Part shown: positions 54,873 through 63,093 of the stretch, piece by piece
Layout of the letters: every line of letters begins with the position of its first letter
Numbering within the stretch: the stretch's first letter is position 1
Source: Faecalicatena contorta
Lineage (GTDB): Bacteria; Bacillota; Clostridia; Lachnospirales; Lachnospiraceae
Direction: 5' to 3'
NCBI RefSeq assembly: GCF_003149105.1
Contig: NZ_QGDS01000001.1
Coordinates: 511,334 to 575,333 of the forward strand
DNA: 64,000 bases
The notes under the pieces: model-generated
The model's database searches: none
Told to the model about the DNA's origin: nothing
What the model saw: the letters and a program-made list of their open reading frames with translations, nothing else
Position numbers and translations under genes: made by a program

Positions 54873-54952
54873 ATTTTTTCTGGAAGACAGCTCTCCTTCT
54901 CTCAGAGAAAGCTGTCCATTTTTAAGACTAAAATAAAGGAGCCTGATCGGAC

Positions 54953-55369
54953 TTACAGCACATGGAACTGTGGCTTCACCTCTCCATACAGCCAGTACAA
55001 CAAATATCCGGTCATGAAAATCCCCAGGGCACACATGCCAGAAAATAGAATTGCAAAGGGTGCACAAATCTGTCCAAAAAGATGGAAGACCTGGTCCGAA
55101 TAATCCCATACATTCCAGCCCATCCATTTATTCACAATGATTCCTGTGATAAATTCTCCTGCAGTCACAAACAATGCACAGCGGATTACCTGAAGCCATA
55201 GTGGATCTGCCCATTTCATCCAGAGACCCTGCTGTGCAAAAAACACCATGCACACCCCGCCCAAAGCAAACATAGACCAGTGAGAGAATCCTCTGAATAC
55301 CATCTCAAATGTATAATAAATTGAACCGCCCAGTGTCCAAAGAAATAAATATTCACTCAATTTCTTCAC
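54953..55369 (-). CDS. CmpB-family (PF06541-like) membrane protein
   Basis: Membrane protein of 138 residues with four hydrophobic helices. The segments GGSIYYTFEMVFRGFSHWSM (in part), GEFITGIIVN and WNVWDYSDQVFHLFGQICAPFAI (in pieces) are typical of the family labelled putative ABC transporter permease CmpB. No ATPase partner is present and the function is not established. The start is a GTG. It lies between the SDR gene and miaB. Confidence 0.8.
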   Translation of the reverse strand: MKKLSEYLFLWTLGGSIYYTFEMVFRGFSHWSMFALGGVCMVFFAQQGLWMKWADPLWLQVIRCALFVTAGEFITGIIVNKWMGWNVWDYSDQVFHLFGQICAPFAILFSGMCALGIFMTGYLLYWLYGEVKPQFHVL

Positions 55370-55436
55370 AGAAAAACGCCCTCCTATATATACTGATATA
55401 TAGTTTGGACGTTTTTATATGAAATATGATTGGAAT

Positions 55437-56912
55437 TTATTTCTTAACCATTTCTCCAATGTAATAAAAGCCTTTGCATTCTTTTAACTCTACATCAATG
55501 ATTTTTCCGATCAGGCTTTCATCTCCCGGAAAATGAACCAGAAGATTGTTGCTCATTCTTCCGGTCATGAGTGAACCATCATGGTCATTTACCCCCTCCA
55601 CCAATACACCCTGGACGGTATTTGCGTAAACACTGCATACTTCACTGGATATCTTCTGTACTTCTGAGAGAAGGCGGTTAAACCTGTCCTTCACCACGGC
55701 TTCGGGAGTTTGTTCTTCCATCGCTGCTGCGGGAGTTCCGGTCCGCTTAGAATAAATGAAGGTAAATGCGCTGTCATAACGCACTTTCCTGACCACATCC
55801 AGAGTTTCCAGGAAATCCTCTTCTGTCTCCCCGGGAAATCCTACGATAATATCTGTAGTCAGGGAAATATCTGGTACAGCTGCACGTATTTTATCCACCA
55901 GCCCTAAGTAATGTTCCTTAGTATATCTGCGGTTCATCTGATCCAGAATACGGGTGCTGCCCGACTGAAAAGGCAGGTGCAGATGTTTGCATATCTTTTT
56001 AGAGTTCCCCATTACTTCAATCAGCTCGTCAGACAAGTCTTTTGGATGAGATGTCATAAAACGAATTCTCTCAAGTCCTTCAATTTTCTCAATCTCCTGC
56101 AGAAGTTCTGCAAAACTCATAGGAACATCCAACGTTTTCCCATAAGAGTTTACATTTTGCCCCAACAGCATAATCTCCACTACACCGTCAGATACCAGTT
56201 CTTCAATCTCCCTGATGATATCCTTTGGGCTGCGGCTTCTCTCTCTTCCCCGTACATAAGGAACAATACAATAACTGCAAAAATTATTGCAGCCAAACAT
56301 AATATTTACTCCTGATTTAAAGGAAAATTTCCTTTCACTGGGAAGGTCCTCCACAATTTTGTCTGTGTCCTTCCAAATATCAATTACCATACGCTCAGAT
56401 TCCATGCGGGTTACGATGAGCTCTGCAAACTTATAAATATTATGGGTTCCGAAAATCAAGTCTACAAACCGGTAACTTTTTTTCAGCTTCTCCACAACCG
56501 CTGTCTCCTGCATCATACAGCCGCAGAGACCTACCAGCATGTGGGGATTCTGCCTTTTCACACGGTTCAGTTGTCCAATTCTTCCATAAACTCTCTGATT
56601 CGCATTTTCCCGGACTGTGCAGGTGTTGTAGATGACAAAATCTGCTTTTTCCTCATCCGCTTCTTCCTGATAGCCAATCTGCTCTAAAATACCGGTCAGC
56701 TTTTCAGAATCTCTTGCATTCATCTGACAGCCAAAAGTGGTAACGCAAAAAGTCAGAGGACGCCCTGCCTCCCGGACTTTCTCTGCCACATACTCTCTCG
56801 CTTTGGCAATAAAATAATATTGTCTCTGGGGTTCTTCAGCCGGTGCAGGTTTTGTAATATCTATCATTTCCAGAATTTTTTCAAATTCTTCATTCTTTGT
56901 TCTGTCAATCAT
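55437..56912 (-). CDS. miaB: tRNA methylthiotransferase MiaB
   Basis: Radical SAM enzyme of 491 residues that adds a methylthio group to i6A37 in tRNA. The N-terminal UPF0004 domain has three cysteines (TTFGCQMNA, NTCTV, GLCGCMMQ). The radical SAM motif is C-NNF-C-SY-C, and a C-terminal TRAM domain binds RNA. It acts after MiaA, encoded 7 kb away on the same strand. The start at 56912 follows AAAGGA; an in-frame codon 36 bp upstream lacks a site. Confidence 0.96.
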   Translation of the reverse strand: MIDRTKNEEFEKILEMIDITKPAPAEEPQRQYYFIAKAREYVAEKVREAGRPLTFCVTTFGCQMNARDSEKLTGILEQIGYQEEADEEKADFVIYNTCTVRENANQRVYGRIGQLNRVKRQNPHMLVGLCGCMMQETAVVEKLKKSYRFVDLIFGTHNIYKFAELIVTRMESERMVIDIWKDTDKIVEDLPSERKFSFKSGVNIMFGCNNFCSYCIVPYVRGRERSRSPKDIIREIEELVSDGVVEIMLLGQNVNSYGKTLDVPMSFAELLQEIEKIEGLERIRFMTSHPKDLSDELIEVMGNSKKICKHLHLPFQSGSTRILDQMNRRYTKEHYLGLVDKIRAAVPDISLTTDIIVGFPGETEEDFLETLDVVRKVRYDSAFTFIYSKRTGTPAAAMEEQTPEAVVKDRFNRLLSEVQKISSEVCSVYANTVQGVLVEGVNDHDGSLMTGRMSNNLLVHFPGDESLIGKIIDVELKECKGFYYIGEMVKK

Positions 56913-56958
56913 TATATATGGTCCTTTCTTTTGAATACGCTTATACATTATACTTCAT

Positions 56959-56989
56959 AAATCTTGTTTTTTCAACGAAAACAAGATTT
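56959..56989. repeat. Perfect 12-bp inverted repeat upstream of miaB
   Basis: AAATCTTGTTTT (56959-56970) and AAAACAAGATTT (56978-56989) with a 7-base loop. It lies between the sulfite reductase terminator and miaB and may be a miaB regulatory site or a second terminator. Confidence 0.6.
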
Positions 56990-57037
56990 ACACAGCATCG
57001 AAGAATAGAAAATTTGGAGAAATCTTCTACTTATATG

Positions 57038-57072
57038 AAAAAGAGATTGATACGTATTTTGCATCAATCTCT
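57038..57072 (-). terminator. Terminator of the sulfite reductase gene
   Basis: On the reverse strand: AGAGATTGAT, an 11-base loop, ATCAATCTCT, then TTTTC. The perfect 10-bp stem begins about 10 bp after the stop codon. Confidence 0.88.
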
Positions 57073-57082
57073 CAGTGTGAAT

Positions 57083-58651
57083 TCAAATTACATATTTTGC
57101 AAGAATTTTTATCAGCTGCTCCTCATGATGCAGCAGATACTCTCTAAATTCCAATCCTCTGCCCTTTAATTCCAAAGCTAATTCATATAAAAAAGCTGGA
57201 ATTCTGTCAGCCGGCAAATCGCCATAGTTTTTGGCCAGGCAAGTCTGTTCCTCCCCGACTTTTCCTCCCATGTATAGGCTATATACATCTACTGCCACAT
57301 CCTGGACTCGTTTTTTCTTCCCTTGAAATCCAATTTCATTTACCTGGTGCCTGGAGCATGAATTGACACAGCCGGATATATGAAGAGCTGGCAGGATGTC
57401 TTCTTTAAGGTTTTGATCTTCAAGATAAGAAATTATTTCGTTTAGCAGCTTTTGGCTGTTTTGAATTCCGATTTGACAAGTCGGAACGCCAATACAGCAG
57501 ATGCTTTGACGAAGTCTGGTCGTTTGATTTATTTCTTTAGTGATGTCCAATAAATCTTTGACTTGCCCTGCTGTCAAGTTTCGAATATACATACTTTCTT
57601 CCATGGATAGCCGCACCTGAACCTGAGGACTCTTTTTCAGATAAGATACAATATCATTTAAAATTCTTGTATCCAGTAAGCCGCCCTGAGGATGCACTAC
57701 AAAAGAAAAATACCCCTCTTGCTTCTGAGCGATGATATTTCTCCCTTCCAGCCTTTCATATGGCAGCTTCTTAAGCTTCAACTGAGAGTCTCCCTTACAT
57801 TCAGTTTCTAAAACCTCCGACTCCTTTACTTTTTCAAGAACCTTTTTATAAGCCTTTAGGAATTGTTCTTTACCCATTCGTTTTACTATAAATCTCATAC
57901 GGGCTTTTGCTTTGTTTTCAAAATCCCCTTCTGCCACAAACAAACGAAGGGCAGCTTCTACATGATACAATATATCTTTTGGTTCTGCCAATGCTTCATA
58001 AGGCAGTGCAATATCCCCATTAGCTCCTAAACTGCCGCCTAGATATATTTGAAAATATTCTTTCCCATCCCGATGGACAGCTAAAAACCCCAGATCAGCA
58101 ATCGTGGCGTTGGCGGTGTCTTTTGAGTTATTGGAAAATGCAACTTTAAACTTTCTAGGCAATTTATAGCTGCTCATTCTGGATACAAAGTATTCATTCA
58201 CCATAATGGCATAGGGGGTCACATCAAACCCTTCCTCTTCTACGCCCGAAAGTGGAGATAGGGATACATTTCTTGGATAATTTCCACCGCCTCCACGTGT
58301 GAACAAATTATGTTCTAAGCTTTTACTCATGATTCCTATGACATCATCGAAGGCCAAATTATGTAACTGCACTGCCTGACGTGTAGTCAGGTGGATACTA
58401 GGTAAGGAATAGTCGTTGCAAAAATCTCGGATCAATTCTAGCGTTTCAAGCGGCATTACGCCGGATAATATCCTAAGGCGAATCATAAATTTTTCTCCGC
58501 CCCTCTGGGCATATACGCCCATTCCCCCTGACACACCTTTAAACTCACCACTTGTTATTTTTCCGCTTACAAATTGATGTCCTATTTCTTGAAAATGACT
58601 AATTTCGTTCCTGTAGATTTCTTTTAGACGCTCTATGTTTTCTACAACCAT
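57083..58651 (-). CDS. Siroheme nitrite/sulfite reductase
   Basis: Single-chain sulfite or nitrite reductase of 522 residues. The two ferredoxin-like half domains are visible (for example HLTTRQAVQLHNL). The siroheme/4Fe-4S site has its four cysteines in CIGVPTC and SGCVNSC. The arginine and lysine residues that bind the anion are in the N-terminal half. The sequence cannot by itself tell sulfite from nitrite. It has its own consensus promoter and terminator and is monocistronic; no siroheme genes are nearby. Confidence 0.88.
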   Translation of the reverse strand: MVVENIERLKEIYRNEISHFQEIGHQFVSGKITSGEFKGVSGGMGVYAQRGGEKFMIRLRILSGVMPLETLELIRDFCNDYSLPSIHLTTRQAVQLHNLAFDDVIGIMSKSLEHNLFTRGGGGNYPRNVSLSPLSGVEEEGFDVTPYAIMVNEYFVSRMSSYKLPRKFKVAFSNNSKDTANATIADLGFLAVHRDGKEYFQIYLGGSLGANGDIALPYEALAEPKDILYHVEAALRLFVAEGDFENKAKARMRFIVKRMGKEQFLKAYKKVLEKVKESEVLETECKGDSQLKLKKLPYERLEGRNIIAQKQEGYFSFVVHPQGGLLDTRILNDIVSYLKKSPQVQVRLSMEESMYIRNLTAGQVKDLLDITKEINQTTRLRQSICCIGVPTCQIGIQNSQKLLNEIISYLEDQNLKEDILPALHISGCVNSCSRHQVNEIGFQGKKKRVQDVAVDVYSLYMGGKVGEEQTCLAKNYGDLPADRIPAFLYELALELKGRGLEFREYLLHHEEQLIKILAKYVI

Positions 58652-58725
58652 TCTATCTCCTTTTCTGATTCATTGGATATGTTCTGTACAATCCTCAAAA
58701 CGCATTATGCTTATATGTTTAATAT

Positions 58726-58754
58726 ATTATATTAATCATAGCCTTCTTTGTCAA
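58726..58754 (-). promoter_or_regulatory. Consensus promoter of the sulfite reductase gene
   Basis: On the reverse strand TTGACA (58749-58754), a 17-base spacer and TATAAT (58726-58731). Both hexamers are perfect. Confidence 0.93.
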
Positions 58755-58798
58755 TATGCTTTATAGGTTTATATTTGCAATATTATCCATAGACATGC

Positions 58799-58863
58799 AA
58801 AAAGGACGGTTGGAGCTTCTATTTTAATGAGGCCTTTATGACCCGAGCCCACAACCACCCTTT
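58799..58863 (-). terminator. Probable terminator of the electron-transfer operon
   Basis: On the reverse strand AAAGGGTGGTTGTGG pairs (two mismatches) with CCAACCGTCC, followed by TTTTTGC. It lies just after the EetB-like stop codon and before the sulfite reductase promoter. The loop is long, so confidence is moderate. Confidence 0.55.
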
Positions 58864-58885
58864 ACAAGGACAAAGCAATTTAGGT

Positions 58886-59389
58886 TTAATTCTTCGTAAA
58901 ATCAATCTTTTTTATATTGTTTATAATCAATGCTCCTACGATTCCAATTGCGGCACCTGTAACAAGACCTGAAATAATTAAAAAAGGAAGATAATATACA
59001 ATGACACTGTTGTTTACTACCCACATAGCAACCAGAATCTGCCCTGTATTATGACCGATTCCTCCCAGAATGCTCACGCCCGTTATAGAAAATTTTTTCC
59101 ATTTTTTTGCAGCCGCCATGAGCAGCCAGCTAAGCAGTCCGCCTCCAAAGCTAAACAACATTGTGGAGAAATTTCCGAAGGTAAGGCCCACCAAAACAAT
59201 CCTGACCATGGACAGCACAAATGCTTGTTTTGGCCCCATTAAAAATAAAGCGGTAACTACAACTAAATTAGCAAGTCCCAGCTTAATTCCCGGGACCGGC
59301 ACGGGAACTGGTATGATGCTTTCTATGTAACTTAAAATAAATGCCAATGCAATCAGCATTCCATAGGTTGCTACATTTCTGGTTTTCAT
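58886..59389 (-). CDS. eetB: EetB-like membrane protein (Gx transporter / Hpre_diP_synt_I family)
   Basis: Integral membrane protein of 167 residues with about five helices, of the family once called heptaprenyl diphosphate synthase component I. Pieces such as ESIIPVPVPVPGIKLGLANL and GHNTGQILVA (in part) are diagnostic and resemble ECF transporter S components. In Listeria the EetB protein works with EetA to pass electrons from quinol to surface flavins. Located 12 bp after the EetA-like gene, last in the operon. The name is by context and family. Confidence 0.82.
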   Translation of the reverse strand: MKTRNVATYGMLIALAFILSYIESIIPVPVPVPGIKLGLANLVVVTALFLMGPKQAFVLSMVRIVLVGLTFGNFSTMLFSFGGGLLSWLLMAAAKKWKKFSITGVSILGGIGHNTGQILVAMWVVNNSVIVYYLPFLIISGLVTGAAIGIVGALIINNIKKIDFTKN

Positions 59390-59401
59390 GGGTACTCCTT
59401 A

Positions 59402-59770
59402 TTAATTAGCCATAATATCGATGTCATTTTCTTTCCCGCCGCGAATCTCTACCGTCACTTTATTGGGAAGACATACAATGGATTCACGGTTGTAATGTAT
59501 AGCTCTATGCTTCACGCAAATCTTATCAGGGCAGTTAGCTTCTCTCATCCTGACCTCTCCATCTTTGATTTCCAGCACATTGTAATGTCCGGACTCCTCT
59601 TCAATAGACAGAGTCGTATCCTTATCAAGGGGCAATGTTTTATACACTTTTCCATCTACGGTCACTACAACCTCACCGCCCTCTTTCTTTGTTAAGGTAA
59701 TAAAAAGTACGGCTGCAAGAGCAAGAATAAGAATTATTCCGGCAAGTATCAAATCATTTTTCTTTATCAT
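59402..59770 (-). CDS. eetA: EetA-like NusG domain II protein
   Basis: Membrane-anchored protein of 122 residues: an N-terminal helix (LILAGIILILALAAVLFI) and an extracytoplasmic NusG-II domain (EVVVTVDGKVYKTLPL). The conserved cysteine motif CPDKICV is present. In Listeria EetA has this architecture. The start at 59770 overlaps the apbE stop by 17 bp, so the two are co-translated. Confidence 0.85.
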   Translation of the reverse strand: MIKKNDLILAGIILILALAAVLFITLTKKEGGEVVVTVDGKVYKTLPLDKDTTLSIEEESGHYNVLEIKDGEVRMREANCPDKICVKHRAIHYNRESIVCLPNKVTVEIRGGKENDIDIMAN

Positions 59771-60827
59771 AATTACACCATTTTTCAAAGCCACTGCTGT
59801 ATTTCATAGTATGATCCGAAAATACCCACAGTGTTTCTACTCCATCCAGTCCTTCCACCATCTTGCTTCCTTCCTCATAAGGTATATTAAACACTGCCGT
59901 AGAAAGGGCATCCGCCATGCCTGAGTCTTCACATATGATGGATACAGAAAGAAAATATTCTGCCGGCATCAATGTTTCCGGGTCAATAATATGATGGTAC
60001 TGCTTTCCGTCCACAGTATAATAACGCTCATAGACACCGCTGGTTACAAGTGAATATCCTGACAGACCCAAATTATAAAGGGACTTTTGGTCACTGGACA
60101 AATCCGGATTTTGAATTCCCACAGTCCAGGGAACTTTCTTACCCTTCTCATCGTATTTGTTTCCAAATGTTTTTACATTACCTCCTACGGACACCATCCC
60201 ATCCTTAAGGCCCTCTTTCTGTATGAACTGTGCCACTTTTTCTACTGCATAGCCCTTCGCTATAGCCCCCACATCCAGACTCATTTCAGGGTCCTGCAAA
60301 TAAACAGTGGATGCCTCTTCGTCAATAACCATATGCTCTATATCGATATGCTGATTCCGTGCCTCTAGTTCTTCATAAGCCGGAAGGGTTGCCTTCTCCG
60401 GGTCATCTAAACCTGCTGTCCGGTGATCATGCCATAGAGAAAGCACCGCCCCGAAGGCGATATTTACCTTTCCGTCTGTCTCTTCGTACATTTCTCTGGA
60501 AAAAGAAAGGAGGTCTATGATTTTCTTATCCACTTTCACAGCCTTTATTCCTGCATTATCATTGATTGTTTTGATATTATTGATACCATCATAATCGTTG
60601 TAAATATCAAAAAGCTTATTATATACTTCTAGCTCATCATAAACCTTTTGGCTGTATTTTGCAAACTCATCCTCGCTTTTTGCATATCCCACAATTACAC
60701 TTGCCGTATCAAACAGCTCTAGGAAACTGGCCTCATAGCGTTTTTCAGTAGTTGCCGAACAAGCCGGCAGCATCAATACTATCAGAACACCCAATAAAAA
60801 TGCTGTTGTTTTTCTTCCCATCTTCAT
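59754..60827 (-). CDS. apbE: FAD:protein FMN transferase (ApbE/FmnB-like), lipoprotein
   Basis: Exported lipoprotein of 357 residues; the signal ends in LPAC. It transfers FMN from FAD to threonine residues of extracytoplasmic proteins. Family motifs are intact: NTI-like region INNIKTIND, DVGAIAKGYAVEKV, SVGGNVKTFG, TSGVYERY and HHIIDPETLMPA. The obvious substrate is the FMN-binding lipoprotein encoded directly upstream. In Listeria the equivalent is FmnB. Confidence 0.93.
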   Translation of the reverse strand: MKMGRKTTAFLLGVLIVLMLPACSATTEKRYEASFLELFDTASVIVGYAKSEDEFAKYSQKVYDELEVYNKLFDIYNDYDGINNIKTINDNAGIKAVKVDKKIIDLLSFSREMYEETDGKVNIAFGAVLSLWHDHRTAGLDDPEKATLPAYEELEARNQHIDIEHMVIDEEASTVYLQDPEMSLDVGAIAKGYAVEKVAQFIQKEGLKDGMVSVGGNVKTFGNKYDEKGKKVPWTVGIQNPDLSSDQKSLYNLGLSGYSLVTSGVYERYYTVDGKQYHHIIDPETLMPAEYFLSVSIICEDSGMADALSTAVFNIPYEEGSKMVEGLDGVETLWVFSDHTMKYSSGFEKWCNYDKEK

Positions 60828-60912
60828 GCCTCATCTACCTCTAATAAAAGTTAGTCTAAAACCTTATCATATGAAACGGGATGCACTATTTTCCCACGGG
60901 CAGCCGCCAAAC

Positions 60913-60930
60913 GGACATGCAAGCATGTCC
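60913..60930. repeat. Perfect palindrome between pplA-like and apbE genes
   Basis: GGACATGC-AA-GCATGTCC, an 8-2-8 inverted repeat within the 166-bp gap. It may tune expression of apbE and the genes after it, either as an attenuator or a processing site. Confidence 0.5.
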
Positions 60931-60993
60931 CCTGGCACTCTGCTTTCTTGGAAATAATGCATCCCCCGAAATTCATTTCCTGCGTACTTACTA

Positions 60994-62058
60994 CTATTTC
61001 GCGTTCGTTGCAGCCTTTTCAACTACGGTTATAAATGGTGACACATGTACAGTTACAGAGGAAATCAGATCGGCGTCTGAAGCCAGACCTTCTTCGTTTA
61101 CAGCGATTCCGCTAACCTCAGAAGCTGTTTTCCCTGTTACATATCCAGAAAAAGCATCTGCCTGCTCAAACCACTCTTTTCCAATAGAGGAAGCCTTCTT
61201 CATACCATAATCATCGCCCAGTTCCTGTTTTGTTGCAACTGCTGCTGTCAAATCAGAAGTAATAACTCCTTTTGTATCAAAGTTCACTTCACCCTGAGAT
61301 GCATCTACGTAGCAGCTCGTAATTTTACCATCTCCATCTGTAGTTACAACAGAATACATAGAATATGCCTGTGCCAGACCTTCTTCCTCAGCAGTTGCAT
61401 CTGTAGATTTTGACATTTCAGTAGTAACGCCTAAACCAAGTTTATCTGTGCTTGCTGCCCCTAAATCCTTTGCATTTGCTACGGCTTTCTCAACTGCAGC
61501 AATAAAGTCGCCAACGTGGATAGTTACGGAAGCTGTCAAATCTTCTTCTGTAGCCAATCCCTCTTCATTTACAGCGATTCCTTTTACTTCATCTACTGTT
61601 TTCCCTACTACATATTCAGCAAAAGCATCTGCCTGCTCGTTCCATTCTTTACCGATAGAAGAAGCTTTTCCCATACCATAATCAGTTCCCAGCTCTTGTT
61701 TTGATTCAAATGTGGTTGCCTTATCAGTCAAAAGCTTCCCTTCTGCTGAAAAGTTAATTTTTGTCTGAGCTGCATCGATTTTGCAATCCAGAATTTTACC
61801 ATCGCCATCAACAAGTACAGCTACGATTGTAGAATCTACCTGTGCCAGTCCGTCTTCTTCACCTGCCGGTGTTGACTTTGCAATTGATGTAGTTACTGAA
61901 AGTCCAGTCTTTGCAGCGTCTGCACTGGTATCTTCCGTCTTTGTGTCTTCCGTCTTTGCAGTGTCTGTCTTTGTGTCTTCTGTTTTCTTACCTCCACATG
62001 CAGTAAGTGCTCCTGCTGCTAAAGTTACACAGAGTAATAAAGCTACTAGTTTTTTCAT
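60994..62058 (-). CDS. pplA: PplA-like lipoprotein with two FMN-binding repeats
   Basis: Secreted lipoprotein of 354 residues. A signal peptide ends in LTAC (C21), then a repetitive TEDTK linker (about 25-50), then two tandem copies of a domain of about 145 residues (52-197 and 207-354). Each copy has LAQxxS, a DGDGKI strand, QELGxDYGM, SSIGKEW and GIAVNEEGLA, and ends in DLTASVT (D173-T179) or DLISSVT (D330-T336), which fit the place of the D-x-x-S/T-G-A-T flavin attachment site, with T179 and T336 as the likely FMN-bearing residues. In Listeria PplA is the surface flavoprotein that hands electrons to outside acceptors. It has its own promoter with an operator-like palindrome. Confidence 0.88.
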   Translation of the reverse strand: MKKLVALLLCVTLAAGALTACGGKKTEDTKTDTAKTEDTKTEDTSADAAKTGLSVTTSIAKSTPAGEEDGLAQVDSTIVAVLVDGDGKILDCKIDAAQTKINFSAEGKLLTDKATTFESKQELGTDYGMGKASSIGKEWNEQADAFAEYVVGKTVDEVKGIAVNEEGLATEEDLTASVTIHVGDFIAAVEKAVANAKDLGAASTDKLGLGVTTEMSKSTDATAEEEGLAQAYSMYSVVTTDGDGKITSCYVDASQGEVNFDTKGVITSDLTAAVATKQELGDDYGMKKASSIGKEWFEQADAFSGYVTGKTASEVSGIAVNEEGLASDADLISSVTVHVSPFITVVEKAATNAK

Positions 62059-62131
62059 AAAAATACCTCCATTTTACGCCGTTAATACGGCTATTTCTTT
62101 ATTTCAATCCGGTTTTCCGGACGAATAACAT

Positions 62132-62164
62132 ATCATACTTATTGAACTGCTAATGTTCAATAAG
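62132..62164 (-). promoter_or_regulatory. Promoter and palindromic operator of the pplA-like gene
   Basis: On the reverse strand TTGAAC (62155-62160), a 17-base spacer and TATGAT (62132-62137). A perfect inverted repeat CTTATTGAAC-N7-GTTCAATAAG (62138-62164) spans the -35 and the whole spacer. Further small hairpins, TCCGG-TTTT-CCGGA (62108-62121) and GCCG/CGGC, lie in the leader. Confidence 0.7.
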
Positions 62165-62167
62165 ATA

Positions 62168-63076
62168 TCAGATTCTGTCAAGAATCACGGCTAAAAAGAT
62201 AGCCAGGGTGTTACCACCCATAATAAGAATAAAATTTATAATGCTGAGATTAAACGTGGTACTCTTTTCCTGCTTTTTCCAAAAGGCACGGATATTTTTT
62301 TGTACCAGTATGATGGTAAACAGTGAAAGCAGAGCCACCGGAGGAAGAACCCCAAATATTACCATCAAAATCATAGAAATATACGTCAAATAATAAAGCC
62401 CCGCAAACAGAAGAAGTGCTTTCTTCCCGATATAATAGGGCAGGGTATGCCGCTTTACCGCAATATCTTTTTCCAAATCACAAATATTGTTGGCCAGCAT
62501 AATATTTGCTGTTACCGCAAAAGGCGTAATGGAAAAAAGAATCAGTGTCAGTAATGGAATGACATGTACCGACAAGGATACAGTTTCCCAACTCAGTCCG
62601 TAGGTCAAAAAAGTTCCTTTGGGTGAATTGATATACATTAGTATAAACGGGATTATCACTCCATAAAAGAATCCGGATATCACTTCTCCAAGTGGCATTC
62701 TGGAAATCGGCAGAGGACCATATGTGTAAAACACCCCGAAAAGGAAACAGATTCCCCCGGTAACCAAGACTACCAAATCAGTTAAATAGGCAAGATAAAG
62801 GCCTGCAGCAGTGCTGATTCCAAACAAAACGTAAATAATCAAAAGTGCCTGCTTTCTTCCAAAGGCAAGAACCTGACCGTTATCTTTAGAGTCAATATAA
62901 TTGTTAATCGCGGTAGTTGTCAGGTCGAAGAAAAACATTCCTGCAAAAAACACCAGTGTCTTTCCCCAATATATCTCCTGTCTCTGATATAAAAGAAAGC
63001 CTATGGTCAGAAGAAACGTAAACGTACTTGTAATCTTCGTTTTAATCTCTGTATAATCAAAAAATTTTGCAAGCAA
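62168..63076 (-). CDS. UbiA-family prenyltransferase (DHNA prenyltransferase, MenA/DmkA-like)
   Basis: Membrane prenyltransferase of 302 residues with about nine helices. The two aspartate-rich motifs NNYIDSKDN and NNICDLEKDIAVKRHTLP are present, as in 1,4-dihydroxy-2-naphthoate prenyltransferases that make demethylmenaquinone. The following polyprenyl synthase gene (17 bp upstream in transcription) would supply the side chain. No other menaquinone genes are in view, so the naphthoate ring may be imported or made elsewhere. The start is TTG, with GAGGAA upstream. Confidence 0.88.
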   Translation of the reverse strand: MLAKFFDYTEIKTKITSTFTFLLTIGFLLYQRQEIYWGKTLVFFAGMFFFDLTTTAINNYIDSKDNGQVLAFGRKQALLIIYVLFGISTAAGLYLAYLTDLVVLVTGGICFLFGVFYTYGPLPISRMPLGEVISGFFYGVIIPFILMYINSPKGTFLTYGLSWETVSLSVHVIPLLTLILFSITPFAVTANIMLANNICDLEKDIAVKRHTLPYYIGKKALLLFAGLYYLTYISMILMVIFGVLPPVALLSLFTIILVQKNIRAFWKKQEKSTTFNLSIINFILIMGGNTLAIFLAVILDRI

Positions 63077-63093
63077 TCTATCTGTTCCTCCCC

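Noticed and set aside
58799-58863. Small RNA gene between the electron-transfer operon and the sulfite reductase
   Set aside because: There is no promoter of its own. An imperfect terminator hairpin with a T run explains the sequence better.
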